NCBI GenBank assembly: GCA_036346395.1
Contig: CM070604.1
Coordinates: 34,499,662 to 34,563,661, forward strand
Length of the DNA: 64,000 nt
Direction: 5' to 3'
From: Hsuehochloa calcarea
Taxonomy: Eukaryota > Streptophyta > Magnoliopsida > Poales > Poaceae
Shown one piece after another: positions 48,358 to 59,053 of the stretch. A model generated the notes under the pieces. The model was not told where the DNA came from. It searched no databases and worked only from the letters and a program-made list of their open reading frames with translations. The position numbers were made by a program, and so were the translations under genes. The number at the start of each line of letters is the position of its first letter. The first letter of the stretch is position 1.

Positions 48358-50222
48358 TGTAGGACCGGAAAGGCGACTAGGGGGTGAATAGGCGCTTTCA
48401 AAACTTTCTCACCTAAATCAAAACCAACACGAACTTTACTCCTTTAGCTATGGAAGCTAAGAAGTTCAGTGAGCACACAACGGAAGCCTTGTGTTGAATT
48501 TGATAAACCCCTCAAGCACATGACACAAAAGGAGAAAAGAACTCAATGTTCTTCACTGGACACGGGCGGTCTGACCGGCTACCACAGGCGGTCGGACCGA
48601 CGGTGATCCAGCCGATCGACCGACAACTAACCAATGGCCGGACCGGTGGGCATACGGTTCGACCCGCCAAACCAGCGATCGAATACACGGCGGTCGAACC
48701 GCCGTTGAAAGGTTTGTCGGACCGGTAGAGTCCAGGACTGAAAACTCCACCCAAAACCAAAACGAAATTTGATCCAACTTTTGATTCAACCAATGAAACT
48801 TGACCAAATTTCTAGCACACCTCCCTAATGATATTAGAGACCTATTTCTAGCGACGATCCGTCAGATCCACTTCGCAGAATCGATCTCTCGAGATTTTAT
48901 CAAGAAGTGCTCAAACCCTAGAAAAGGGAAAATCTTGATTCAAGACTTGCTTGTGGGGGTTTGATGATCTAGATGACTCTAGAAGTAATCCCACACATCA
49001 AAGCAAGGTAGAGTAGGCCAAGAGACCAAGCATGAACCTTTGAATCAAGGAAGCATCAAAACATCCAAAAGAGAGAAGAACACAAGGGAGCAATTGATCT
49101 TTCAATTAAGCATCACAAGATTGATCATCCACAATAGATGCTTACAAAGCCTCTCCACCAAGGAGGGCAAGAGCTCAACAAGGAGCACACTCCAAACCCT
49201 AGTTTTCTTCTCCTCTCCTCCAAACCCTAGAAAAAGGAAGAAGGGGGCTAAATGAATGCTTGCTTAGGTTTTCTACCTCTCCCCTTCCTATTTATACTAG
49301 AGAGCTAGGGTTTCCCTTTTTGGGTCTCTTACACATGGGACCCACACACAAATAACCCTTGAAGCAATCGCCTGCTTCACCACGTGTAGGTTGATCAGCG
49401 GTTCTCATCGACGCCAAGCCTCTCTTGTCCGAATCCCATCGGAACCTCCCAGAGACTCGCACCGATATCCGCACCGCCTGATCCAACCAAATTGCTTGAA
49501 CCACCGCTCGATCCATCTTGTCCATTCGCACCATGCTTGAGTCACACAACCTCACCCAGATCCCCGATCGCTCGACCTCGGCTCTCCAAGCGTAGTCCCG
49601 ATCCACTCACCGCTGACATCGCTGACTGCAAGCCACCGCGACAATAGACAAACAAACCGCTTCCGGAACAAGTTCTTCACAACTTGACCCACGCCGCCGC
49701 AATGCGATATACATCAATAAAGCATTGAAGTTCGTAGAATCACACACTCAAAATCAACTCAATGCAACACTTGGCTCACCTCCAGTGATCGCCGGCCGAT
49801 CCCTACGTGGCCGGTCCGACCGATTCATCTTGATCGGACCGCTCCCACAACGGCGGTCGGACGGTCCAAAGGACTTAGCCAAAATTCAAGCGAGAAATTC
49901 AAACCTTCGGAAATTTCAATCGAATAGAACTTTTGATCGAGCTCTAAAATGATGGGACCACATCCAGAGACTCCTCACTTGCCTACACAACCTATTTTTG
50001 GCCCACTCAAAAACCTAACTTTTAAAGCAGCGGTCGGACCGCCACCATGGTCGGTCGGATCGCTTCCACGGCGGCCGACCGCCCAAGACAACCGGCCGAC
50101 CGCCAGCGATGGCTTTGACACCTTGGAGCAAACCCGAAAACGCGAGATTTTGTAAACCAATAACGCCATTGCCAATTGACTCATCATCCTGAGATCGTGC
50201 ACATATCCTCACGATATCCACA
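48358..50222 (-). repeat. Copia C 5' LTR (LTR3)
   Basis: 1865 bp. TATA box at 49289-49298 on the minus strand. It pairs with LTR2 by shared variants such as gacatcgctgac. Confidence 0.95.
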
Positions 50223-50227
50223 CCTTG
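50223..50227. repeat. TSD ccttg, right copy (copia C)
   Basis: Mate of 39257-39261. Confidence 0.95.
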
Positions 50228-50320
50228 AGCCTCGATATATGCTTGCATACGAGCCTTCCAGTATGCAAAGTCAACTCCCTCAAAAATGTGTGGCTTGGTT
50301 GAGTACTTGTCAGTCGCCAT
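50228..50320 (-). pseudogene. Copia B gag N-terminus, first 33 codons
   Basis: Starts MATDKYSTKPHIFEG at 50320 and reads through YWKARMQAYIEAQG to the insertion point of C. The continuation HAIWLKVKN lies at 39256 and leftwards. It shows that LTR4 is B's 5' LTR, and that the 154 bp between LTR3 and LTR4 are not an element of their own. Confidence 0.92.
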
Positions 50321-50362
50321 GGCTCCAAAGACCGGTTAAGATCTATAGAAAAGAGCTAACCG

Positions 50363-50374
50363 GCTCTGATACCA
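50363..50374 (-). promoter_or_regulatory. Copia B primer-binding site
   Basis: The plus strand reads gctctgatacca, two bases from LTR4. Confidence 0.93.
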
Positions 50375-50376
50375 CT

Positions 50377-52255
50377 TGTAGGACCGGAAAGGCGACTGAG
50401 GGGGGGGGTGAATAGGCGCTTTCAAAACTTTCTCGCCTAAATCAAAACCAACACGAACTTTACTCCTTTAGCTATGAAAGCTAAGAAGTTCAGTGAGCAC
50501 ACAACGGAAGCCTTGTGTTGGATTTGATAAACCCCTCAAGCACACGACACAAAAGGAGAAAAGAACTCAATGTTCTTCATCAGCACGCAGCGGTCGGACC
50601 GGCTACCACGGCGGTCGGACCGACGGTCAACCAATGATCGGACCGCAACTAACCAAATGGTCGGACGGTGGACACGGTTCGACTTCGGCAAACCAGGTCT
50701 GAATACACGGCGGTCGAACCGCCGTTTAAAGGTTTCGGACCGGTAGAGTCCAAGATCTTGAAAAACTCCACCCAAATCCAAAACGAAATTTGATCCAACT
50801 TTTGATTCAACCAATAAAACTTGACCAAATTTCTAGCACACCTCCCTAATGATATTAGAGACCTATTTCTAGCGACGATCCGTCGATCCACTTCAGAATC
50901 GATCTCTCGAGATTTTAACAAAGAAGTGCTCAAACCCTTAGAAATGAGAAAACTTGATTCAAGACTTGCTTGTGGGGGTTTGATGATCTAGATGACTCTA
51001 GGAGTAATCCCACACATCAAAGCAAGATAAAATAGGCCGAGAGACCAAGCATGAACCTTTGAATCAAGGAAGCACCAAAAACATCCAAAAGAGAGAAGAA
51101 CACAAAGGGAGCAAATGATCTTTCAATTAAGCATCACAAGATTGTTCATTCACAATAGATGCTTACAAAGCCTCTCCACCAAGGAGGGCAAGAGCTCAAC
51201 AAGGAGCACACTCCAAACCCTAGTTCTCCTCTCCTCTCCTCCAAACCCTAGAAGAAGAAAGAAGGGGGCTAAATGAATGCTTGCTCAGGTTTTCCACCTC
51301 TCCCCTTCCTATTTATACTAGAGAGCTAGGGTTTCCCTTTTTGGGTCTCTTACACATGGGACCCACACACAAATAACTCTTGAAGCAATCGCCTGCTTCA
51401 CCACGTGTAGGTTGATCAGCGGTTCTCATCGACGCCAAGCCTCTCTTGTCCGAATCCCATCGAAACCTCCCAGAGACTCGCACCGATATCCGCACCGCCT
51501 GATCCAACCAGCTGTTTCGAACCACCCGTTCGATCCATATTGTCCATTCTGCACCATGCTTGTGTCACACGACCTCACCCGGTATCCCTGATCGTTCTGG
51601 ACCTCGGCTCTCCAAGCGTAGTCCCGATCCACTCACCGTTGACGTCGTTGACCTGCAAGCCACCTGCACAGCAATAGACAAACAAATCGTTTCCGGGAAC
51701 AAGTTCTTCACAACTTGACCCACGTCAGTTCCACAATGCGATATACAACAATAAAGCATTGAAGTTCATATAATAACACACTCGAAACCAACTCAATGCA
51801 ACACTTGGCTCACATTCAAGTATCGCGGTCCGAGCCTTCACGGGCCGGTCCGACCGATTCATGCTTGGCCGGACCGCTCCCACAACGGCGGTCGGACGGT
51901 CCAAAGGACAGCCAAAATTCAAGCGAAATTCAAACCTTCTGGAAATTTCAAACGAATAGAACTTTTGACTGGGAGCTCCAAAAATGATGGGACCACATCC
52001 AGGAGACTCCCCTCACTTGCCTACACAACCTATTTTTGGCCCAGCTCCAAAAACCCAAATTTGTTTTGGCGGTCGGACCGCCAACATGGCGGCCGGATTT
52101 GCTCCACAAGCGATCGACCGCCAAGACAATCGAGACCGCTTGTGGCTTCGACACCTTGGAGCAAACCCGAAAACGCGAGATTTTGCAAACCAACAACGCC
52201 ATTGCCAATTGACTCATCATCCTGGGATCATGCACATATCCTCACGATATCCACA
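50377..52255 (-). repeat. Copia B 5' LTR (LTR4)
   Basis: 1879 bp, tgtaggacc to tatccaca. TATA box at 51310-51319 on the minus strand. Beyond it, ggattgaaatcg is D LTR sequence (compare 61180 onward), giving an insertion border with probable TSD ggatt. Confidence 0.95.
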
Positions 52256-53005
52256 GGATTGAAATCGAACGGCTGGGCTAGATCGAGCGGATTGAAACGA
52301 TCCCAACGTTTGGCTGGTCGAAGACCGTTCGATGCCGATCCAACTGCTGAGTTAGATCGGGTCGATTACAACGACTCCATCGTTCGGCTGGTCGGAGACC
52401 GTTCGATACCGATCCAACGGCTCACGACCCTAGCGCCCGAACGACCGAGTTGGCCCAGTTAGTGAACTGGACCGAGTCAAGTGGCTCGAGCCCGAGTCCG
52501 ATTCGAACCTACGGAATAGTGTAAACCAGTTAGGGTTTGAATCCTAACATCTGATTTTTGAGGAATTATTTGAGGTAGCAAACAAACTCCAAAATCTATG
52601 AAATTTTAACTGGAGCTTGCTGACTGCAGGAGGAACCTCTAATAAAATTTTCCGGGATTTTACGGTACTGAATTTTCCTCCAGGAATTCCAGAAGGTGAG
52701 GGCTACGATTTGACCAAGCTTTGACTCGCCTCCAAGAATTATCAAATAATTTCTAAAAATCATGAGATAATTCAGGGGTGTTGCCAAGCCTCCCTAGAAC
52801 TTAGGAGAAATATCTCCAAGGGTTTGGCACAAGATCTATGACAAGGAGGTTTTTGATTAGATTCTAATGAGGATTTGAATTTGATCTTCCACAATTCTTT
52901 TAAAAGAATTACAAAAATGACCAGGGGTTTCAAGATGCAAGAAAAGTTTTAATTCCTTTGCATTTTCTTACATTTGAAACACAAATCCGTATTTGGGATG
53001 TTACA
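52256..53005 (-). repeat. Element D 3' LTR, inner 750 bp
   Basis: Nearly identical to 61180-61928 and ends gatgttaca before the PPT. The outer part is missing at the copia LTR4 border. Confidence 0.93.
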
Positions 53006-53021
53006 AAACCTCCCCCCTTAC
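53006..53021 (-). promoter_or_regulatory. Element D polypurine tract
   Basis: The minus strand reads gtaaggggggaggttt adjacent to the 3' LTR. Confidence 0.92.
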
Positions 53022-53023
53022 GA

Positions 53024-53042
53024 AAATCTCGCCCCGAGATTT
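53024..53042. promoter_or_regulatory. Hairpin between D stop codon and PPT
   Basis: Arms aaatctcg and cgagattt with loop ccc, three bases after the polyprotein stop (53046-53048 on the minus strand) and two bases before the PPT. Confidence 0.75.
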
Positions 53043-53045
53043 GGC

Positions 53046-54123
53046 TCACTCGGTAAAGAAAGATGGATAGTCTGCACGGAGACGATCTTCCCTTTCCCAA
53101 GTGGCCTCATCCTCAGAATTGTTCGACCACTGAACTTTGAGGAATCTAATAGATTTATTCCTTGTTCTTCGTTCAGCCTCATCGAGTATGCGAACAGGGT
53201 GCTCGCGATAGGTCAAATCTTCTTGGACATCGAGAGTTTCCAACGGAGCTTCCTCGGTTGGAACACGGAGGCACTTCTTTAGTTGGGACACATGGAAAAC
53301 ATCATGTACTCCCTCGAGTGCAGCTGGCAATTCCAACTTATAGGCAACAGCTCCTTTCTTCTCGATAATGCGGTAAGGACCGATATATCGAGGAGCTAAC
53401 TTACCCTTGACGCCGAAGCGTTGATGGCCCTTCAAAGGAGAGACTTTGAGATAAACAAAGTCATTAGGCTCAAAGTTCAACTCGCGACGACGGCGATCCG
53501 CATAGCTCTTTTGCCTGGATTGAGTTGTGCGTAAACGATCACGAATAAGCTGGACTTGACTCTCGGCCTCATTGATCGAGTCCGGGCCAAAGAAAGGTCT
53601 TTCGCCGGTCTCAGACCAATTCAACGGGGTTCTGCACTTTCTCCCGTATAAGGCCTCAAAAGGTGACATGCCGAGACTAGCTTGAAAACTGTTGTTGTAG
53701 GAAAACTCGGCAAATGGCAAGCATTTCTCCCAATTCTTTCCATATGAGAGAACACAAGCACGGAGCATGTCCTCCAACACTTGGTTGACCCTTTCGGTCT
53801 GACCATCAGTTTGGGGTGATATCTTTGTGCTAAAGGTAAACGGTGCCCATAGCCTCTTGCGCACTATGCCAAAACCGAGAAGTGAACAGAGAACCACGAT
53901 CGGAAATGATCGTCTTCGGTATCCCATGCAAACTTACAATTCTGGCGATATAGAGCTCAGCTAGGAGCCCCACGCGAAGCTGCATCTTGACTGGAATGAA
54001 ATGAGCCACTTTGGTCAACCGATCGATAACGACCCAAATGGCATCGTTTCCCTTGGGCGACCTGGGTAGACCGGTGATAAAATCCATCCCGATCGAATCC
54101 CACTTCCATTCAAGAATAGGCAA
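53046..54123 (-). pseudogene. Element D integrase core and chromodomain tail
   Basis: The first part (53830-54123) has the core with Asp in IGMDFITGLPRSP and Asp in TIISDRGSLFTS. After a frame change near 53850 the second part has the Glu in QTDGQTERVNQVLEDML, so all three catalytic residues are visible. It continues with YNNSFQASLGMSPFEALYG, the GPF/Y-type region YIGPYRIIEKKG, DVFHVSQLKKCL, and ends with VQWSNNSEDEATWERED and DYPSFFTE plus stop. The tail is the chromovirus chromodomain type. One frameshift separates the second Asp from the Glu. Confidence 0.9.
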
Positions 54124-54126
54124 AGG

Positions 54127-55243
54127 TCAAGCGATCCATTGACGCCGATGCTCGGCCTTGACACGACGACATCGTCGCTTTCGACAACGAACCGTAATTT
54201 CTCTCTTCATTCGGGTCCACCAAAATCCCTGACGGAGATCTTGATACATCTTTGTGGCCCCGGGATGAATAGATAAAGGCGAATCATGGGCCTCGCAGAG
54301 AATCGAATCCCGCAATTCCATGTCCTTAGGAACCACAAGGCGTTGCCCGAACCTTACAACACCATGCTCATCCTCAGAGAAGCACTTGGCTGTTCCGTTC
54401 TTGACATTTTCCTTGATGCGGCTCACTCTAGCATCCGATTGCTGAGCGACCTTAATCTGATCCACCAAGGATGGTTGCACAACCAAGGCAGCGAAGGAAC
54501 CATGCTCAACCAATCCCAAGTTGAGACGCTGAAGTTCCTCCAGAAGAGTGGGTTGACGCTCCTGGAGCAACAAGGCATTGCAATGCGCTTTGCGACTGAG
54601 CGCATCGGCAACGACATTAGCCTTGCCCGGATGGTAGTGAATACCCATGTCATAGTCCTTGATCAACTCCAACCATCTCTTCTGCCTGAGGTTCAGATCT
54701 GGCTGGGTGAACAAATACTTTAGGCTTTTGTGATCCGAATACACCATAGCGATTCTGGATTAGGTAATGTCGCCAAATCTTCAGCGCATGAATCACGGCA
54801 GCCAATTCCAAGTCATGGGTAGGGTAGTTGAGTTCATGAGGTCTCAATTGCCTTGATGCATAGGCCACTACCTTGCCTTCTTGCATAAGGACACAACCGA
54901 GTCCTCGACGAGAAGCATCGCAAAATATATCGAAGCTCCGGTGAATATCGGGAAGAACGAGGACGGGAGCGGTGGTCAAACGCTTCTTAAGTACTTGGAA
55001 GCTTTCCTCACAAGCATCGGACCACAAGAACTTCTTGTCCTTCTTAAGCAACTCCGTCATCGGCTTCGCGACCTTGGAGAAGTTCTCGATAAAGCGACGA
55101 TAATATCCCGCTAAACCAAGAAAACTCCGTACTTCGGTTGCCGAAGTAGGCTGAATCCATGAAAGAACATCGCTGATTTTACTAGGATCAACGGCTATGC
55201 CTCCTGCTGAAAGAACATGACCCAAGAAGGCCACTTCCTTCAA
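54127..55243 (-). pseudogene. Element D RNase H and integrase zinc module
   Basis: From right to left: RT connection GYYRRFIENFSKVAKPM, then RNase H with FDIFCDASRRGLGCVLMQ, VAYASRQLRPHE and YPTHDLELAAVIHAL. A frame change near 54745 is followed by YSDHKSLKYLFTQ and ADALSRK. The integrase zinc module has HDSPLSIHPGATKMY and then CRKRRCRRVKAEH, in which the usual CxxC spacing is altered to C-x4-C. This would remove RNA from the hybrid and position the integrase. Confidence 0.88.
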
Positions 55244-56610
55244 CCAGAACGCGCATTGCTGAATTTTGCATACAGCTGGTGCTCACGAAGCTTGCCTAAC
55301 ACAAGCCTCACATGCTCATCATGTTCCTCATCGTTCTTAGAATAGATAAGGATATCATCGATGAAGACCACGACAAACTTATCCAAATACTCCATGAATA
55401 CCGAATTCATGAGGTTCATGAACAAGGCGGGAGCATTGGTCAAGCCAAATGACATGACGGTGTACTCATACAAGTCGTAGCGAGTAGAGAAAGCCGTCTT
55501 TGGAATATCCTCAGGTCGTATCCGAACTTGATGATATCCCATTCTCAAATCAATCTTGGAGAACACTCGAGCTCCAGTTAATTGATCAAAGAGATCGTCA
55601 ATGCGGGGCAATGGATACTTGTTCTTTACCGTTACTTCATTAAGCAGACGGTAATCAACGCACATGCGCAACGTATTGTCCTTCTTCTTTACGAAGATTG
55701 CAGGACAACCCCACGGAGATGAGCTAGGGCGGATGAAACCTTTTTCTTGAAGCTCATTAAGCTGCTTCTTCAACTCCACCACCTCGTTCGGTGGCATCCG
55801 ATAATGCCTCTTTGAAATTGGGGCAGTACCAGGAACCAACTCAATGACAAACTCGAGGTCTCGAACTGGTGGCATCCCTGGAAGATCTTCAGGAAAGACA
55901 TCAATGAAGTCACAAACTGTTGGGACTTCACTAATATCTAGAGCGGGCTTCGCTTCAAGCGCGAAGAGATGCTGACCTAGCAGCTTCGGCGAAAAGCGAA
56001 CCTTCTCGCCCGAAGGGCTAGATAGAGAGACACACTTCTTGGCACAATCGATTTGTCCCTTATGCTGAGACAACCAATCCATACCAAGAATTACATCTAA
56101 ACATGCTGAATGGAGAAGGATAAGATTCGCGAAGAATCTCACTCCCTCTATCTTAATTGGAACATCCCTACACTCCGATTCAGCTCTCAACTCCGAACCC
56201 GGAGAGCGAATGAGCAATGGGACCAACAGTGGAATAAAGAGGAGCTCACTAATAGCAGCAAAAGACTCAGAAACAAAAGAATGAGATGCTCCTGAATCAA
56301 ACAAAACAGTAGCATAATGAGAGTTAACAGAAACTGTACCCAGCACGACGTCGGGTGCCTCCTGTGCCTCCTCTGCTGAGATGAGGTTGACGCGACCACT
56401 ACCCACGCCTTGGGTAACAGGGACGATCTTCAGGTCCTGAGAAGAACCACCTCCTTGCCCGCGTCCTCCATTAGGACGAGGGGCTGCTCCTGTCTTCTTA
56501 GGGCATTGGTTCGCATAATGCCCCTTTTGGTTGCAGGCAAAGCAAGTAACTCCAGCAGCCGGGTTGCGGGGGCCACTCTGCTGACTTGCAGGTGCACTTG
56601 ATTGGGGCAC
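55240..56610 (-). pseudogene. Element D zinc knuckle, protease and reverse transcriptase
   Basis: One open stretch of 456 codons, the longest in the window. It has the CCHC knuckle CFACNQKGHYANQC at about residue 23, and the aspartic protease VLFDSGASHSFVSES at about residue 105. The RT follows with FIRPSSSPWGCPAIFVKKKD, MCVDYRLLNEVTVKNKYPLPR, SKIDLRMGYHQVRI, MSFGLTNAPALFMN and the catalytic VVFIDDILIYS. It ends in a frame break shortly after AKFS, where RNase H continues in another frame. Catalytic residues of protease and RT look intact. It is labelled a pseudogene because the whole polyprotein is interrupted on both sides. Confidence 0.92.
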
Positions 56611-57444
56611 GGCTGCGGGGACGAAGAACAGTCTTGACGGCCTCGAGGTCTTTGAAGCTCTTGTGCGACCGGAGATCGATCAAGCGGGGATAGCCGGCCC
56701 CAGATGACTTGCAGGCCACCCACTTACGCTTGCGGGAATCCGCAAGTGCTCTCCCTGAGTGCTCCGCGACGATGGCCATGTCCACCAAGGCCTGGAAATC
56801 AGGGAAGTCGATGATGGATAGCTTGTCCTGAAGCTCCTCACACAAACCATCCTTGAACTTCTCTTGCTTGGCCTCATCAGTGGCCACCTCCTGCGGAGCA
56901 TAACGAGCCAAATGGTTGAACTCGTACAGGTACTCAGTGGCGAAAGCGTCCTTGTCGGCGACAAGAACTCCTTCTTCTTCAGCCTCATCAGGCTGGAAGG
57001 AATGTGACTCCGACGGAAGGTAGTGCGAAACTCCTCCCAGGTGACGGTGTGACCGTCAGGCTGCATGGCGAGAAAGCTCTCCCACCAAGACAAGGCGGCA
57101 CCCTCCAGCTGGTGCGATGCGAACAGCGCCTTCTCGTGCTCCTGGCACTGCGCTATGCGAAGCTTTCGCTCAACGAGACGAAGCCAATCGTCTGCGTCAA
57201 GTGGGTCCTCAGACCTGGAGAACGTGGGAGGCTGGGTGCGAAGGAACTCCGCAAGTCCCCCACGCGGCTGGTGTCCACTCCCTTGCCCGGATCCTGAAGC
57301 ACCGGTAAGGGCGGAAGTGTTGCGCGCGATGACATCCAGAAGAAGCCTCCTGTCCTCTGCACGGTTGCGCTCGATCTCAAGAAGGACCTCGGCCATGGTC
57401 GGAGGAGGAGGAAGATCCTCGTCGGACGGTGATCGCCTTGGCAC
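56611..57444 (-). pseudogene. Element D gag
   Basis: Starts MPRRSPSDEDLPPPPTMAEV at 57444. The capsid core has LAEFLRTQPPTFSRS, DADDWLRLVERKL and WWESFLAMQPDG, then TWEEFRTTF and LKKKEFL. Near 56965 the frame changes, and the gag continues as ARYAPQEVATDEAKQEKF and LVDMAIVAEHSGRA (to about 56740). A second change at 56610-56680 leads into the zinc knuckle. It is clearly homologous to the gag of E at 62086-62559. Confidence 0.9.
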
Positions 57445-58200
57445 GCGAAAGCGTCCGCCATCTGTTACAAGAAACTTTGGTTAAAACTAGACTCCTAAAT
57501 CAAATCCAAAAGAAAGAGAAAAGCTAACGACTAGGGAATGGAATATCACCCCAACCGAAAGCCAAAAATAGTAAGTGTATAAACTTAAACATGCTCATAA
57601 AAAGACTCCAAAAATAGCAAGGAGTTACCAAACCAAAGCTCAACTCCCCAATGCAACTAACCCGTATTGAAGGAACGAGTAATTGATTGAGAAGATAAAA
57701 ATCAGAAGATTAAGGTAAGATCTAATACCACTAAAGAGCAAGGTTCAATCATCGAAAATAGTGTTAGATACATAGCTAACTAGTATCACATCTTACCCTT
57801 CTATTCCCACCAGTTCTAGTTGGTTAACCTTTCATTTCCTACCCCATTTGGAACCTTTGAGCCTGCTGTCCGGAAATTGAAAGATCGCTGTCCAGGTTTC
57901 GCATCCAAGCTTCTAGTCGCAATTTATCCATTCCAGAAGCTTCAAAACCTTGTAGAGGGCAACCACCACTTCAATTTGCCAAGCTCATTAGTTCCCAAAA
58001 ACCCAACAACTATCTTTGAAGGAAGAAGAGTTAAACAATTTCCAAAACTCAAATTAGAGTAAGATAAGAGGAGAAAGCTAAGATAGGTAAGGAATAAAAT
58101 CTGAGAATTCCTTAAGCTTTCATAAACCATTTGATACTTTGAAAATAATATTTTCCAAAATATCCTAAAGACAACCAGCTTGGGTTACTACAGTCAGTAT
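57445..58200 (-). other. Element D untranslated leader
   Basis: About 750 bp between gag and the PBS. No convincing ORF is present on the minus strand, so unlike E and the Tekay element D has no leader ORF. Confidence 0.75.
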
Positions 58201-58202
58201 GA

Positions 58203-58213
58203 CTCTGATACCA
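58203..58213 (-). promoter_or_regulatory. Element D primer-binding site
   Basis: The plus strand reads ctctgatacca, complementary to a tRNA-Met PBS, five bases from the LTR. Confidence 0.9.
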
Positions 58214-59004
58214 AACCTTGTGAGACCCCGGTTTATCGGGCTTGTAATGCTTAACCATCCACTTGGTCCTAGCATCACAAATCAGATAATCCGAGACTCG
58301 AGACATGTATACTTCCCAGAAATGCAGTATACACACCTCTTTACAAAATTTATGCATCAATTCCATTCATTCACATAGAACCGAAGCAAAGCAACAACCA
58401 GAAGATAACATAAATAAAGGATAGTTATTACAAAAGAGAGGCCGACCGGCCAAATGACATATACATAAAGAAAATTGAACAGCGGAAGTAAAAGTGTCAT
58501 AAGATGGCCATAAACAAAAGAGCCAATCAGTGTGCCTTTAACCCACAAGGCAACCGACCGGACCGCCAAGCTAGTCGTGGAATCCACAGCACATTTAACA
58601 AAAGTGAGGCCCTTGGGGCTCACCTTCCTCCCCTGCAACAAAGAGCACAGCAAAGTCGGGTGAGTACATGGAATGTACTCGCAAGACTTATGTGTAGAGT
58701 AACAGACCTGTACATAACTATATGCAAGCTTTTTGAGTGGAGGCTGTATGTTTTACCTTTAGCATATAGCAAGTTTTCATTTGCAATAATGTAGTACATT
58801 TGAAAGCAAGTTAACAAATCAGTTTTTAATGTTCAAATAATCGTAAAGGACAACAATATAACAGTAGATAAAGAACAACAACAATCCTGGAAGTGACTAA
58901 CCATTAGTCACCACAACAATAGCATGAATTACCCATTCATACCACCCATGTCAAATTTTAGTTTAAAAGGTTGAAGTCTAACTCTTGGAAGACCTCCCCA
59001 AGCG

Positions 59005-59053
59005 TGTCCATAACCTAGGACAAGCCTATTCGAATAGTTTTATCCCTGCAGGG
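59005..59053 (-). promoter_or_regulatory. Triple-dyad block in D LTR, with paired change
   Basis: Arms tgtcc/ggaca (59005-59022), palindrome ctattcgaatag (59026-59037) and palindrome ccctgcaggg (59044-59053). The last corresponds to ctctgcagag in the LARD and Tekay LTRs. Both arms changed together, so the dyad is kept. It lies about 1.0 kb downstream of the TATA candidate in the sense direction. Confidence 0.7.

Larger units (their letters stand above)
39262..50222 (-). mobile_element. Copia element C, complete, inserted in gag of copia B
   Basis: A 10.96-kb minus-strand element of the same family as A and B, with LTR2 (3') and LTR3 (5'), PBS, PPT and TSD ccttg. It has no nested insertion, and the LARD target site is empty at 47636-47640. 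LTR2 and LTR3 share variants distinct from LTR1 and LTR4. The coding order is complete but frameshifted throughout. Confidence 0.95.
15666..52255 (-). mobile_element. Copia element B with three nested insertions
   Basis: Minus-strand copia element with LTR1 as 3' LTR and LTR4 (50377-52255) as 5' LTR. Its internal region is interrupted by a Tekay-type element (18130-29625), a solo LARD LTR (35303-38681) and a complete copia of the same family, C (39262-50222). Removing these leaves a normal order: PBS, gag, protease, integrase, RT-RNase H, 3' noncoding, PPT. The right border ggatt (52256-52260) begins D's LTR sequence, so the tandem A-B sits in D's 3' LTR. Confidence 0.9.

Noticed and set aside
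50223..50376. A fourth copia element with a 154-bp internal region between LTR3 and LTR4
   Set aside because: The 154 bp are exactly the piece of B's gag start, leader and PBS missing at 39261/39262, and the ccttg TSD shows C is nested in B.
1..52255. Host gene capture inside the nest
   Set aside because: All coding-like segments could be assigned to gag, pol or the leader ORF; nothing resembled a non-transposon plant protein.
57942..58366. Short minus-strand ORFs in the D leader and LTR start as a third leader ORF
   Set aside because: They cross the PBS or lie in the LTR, and show none of the residues shared by the leader ORFs of E and the Tekay element.
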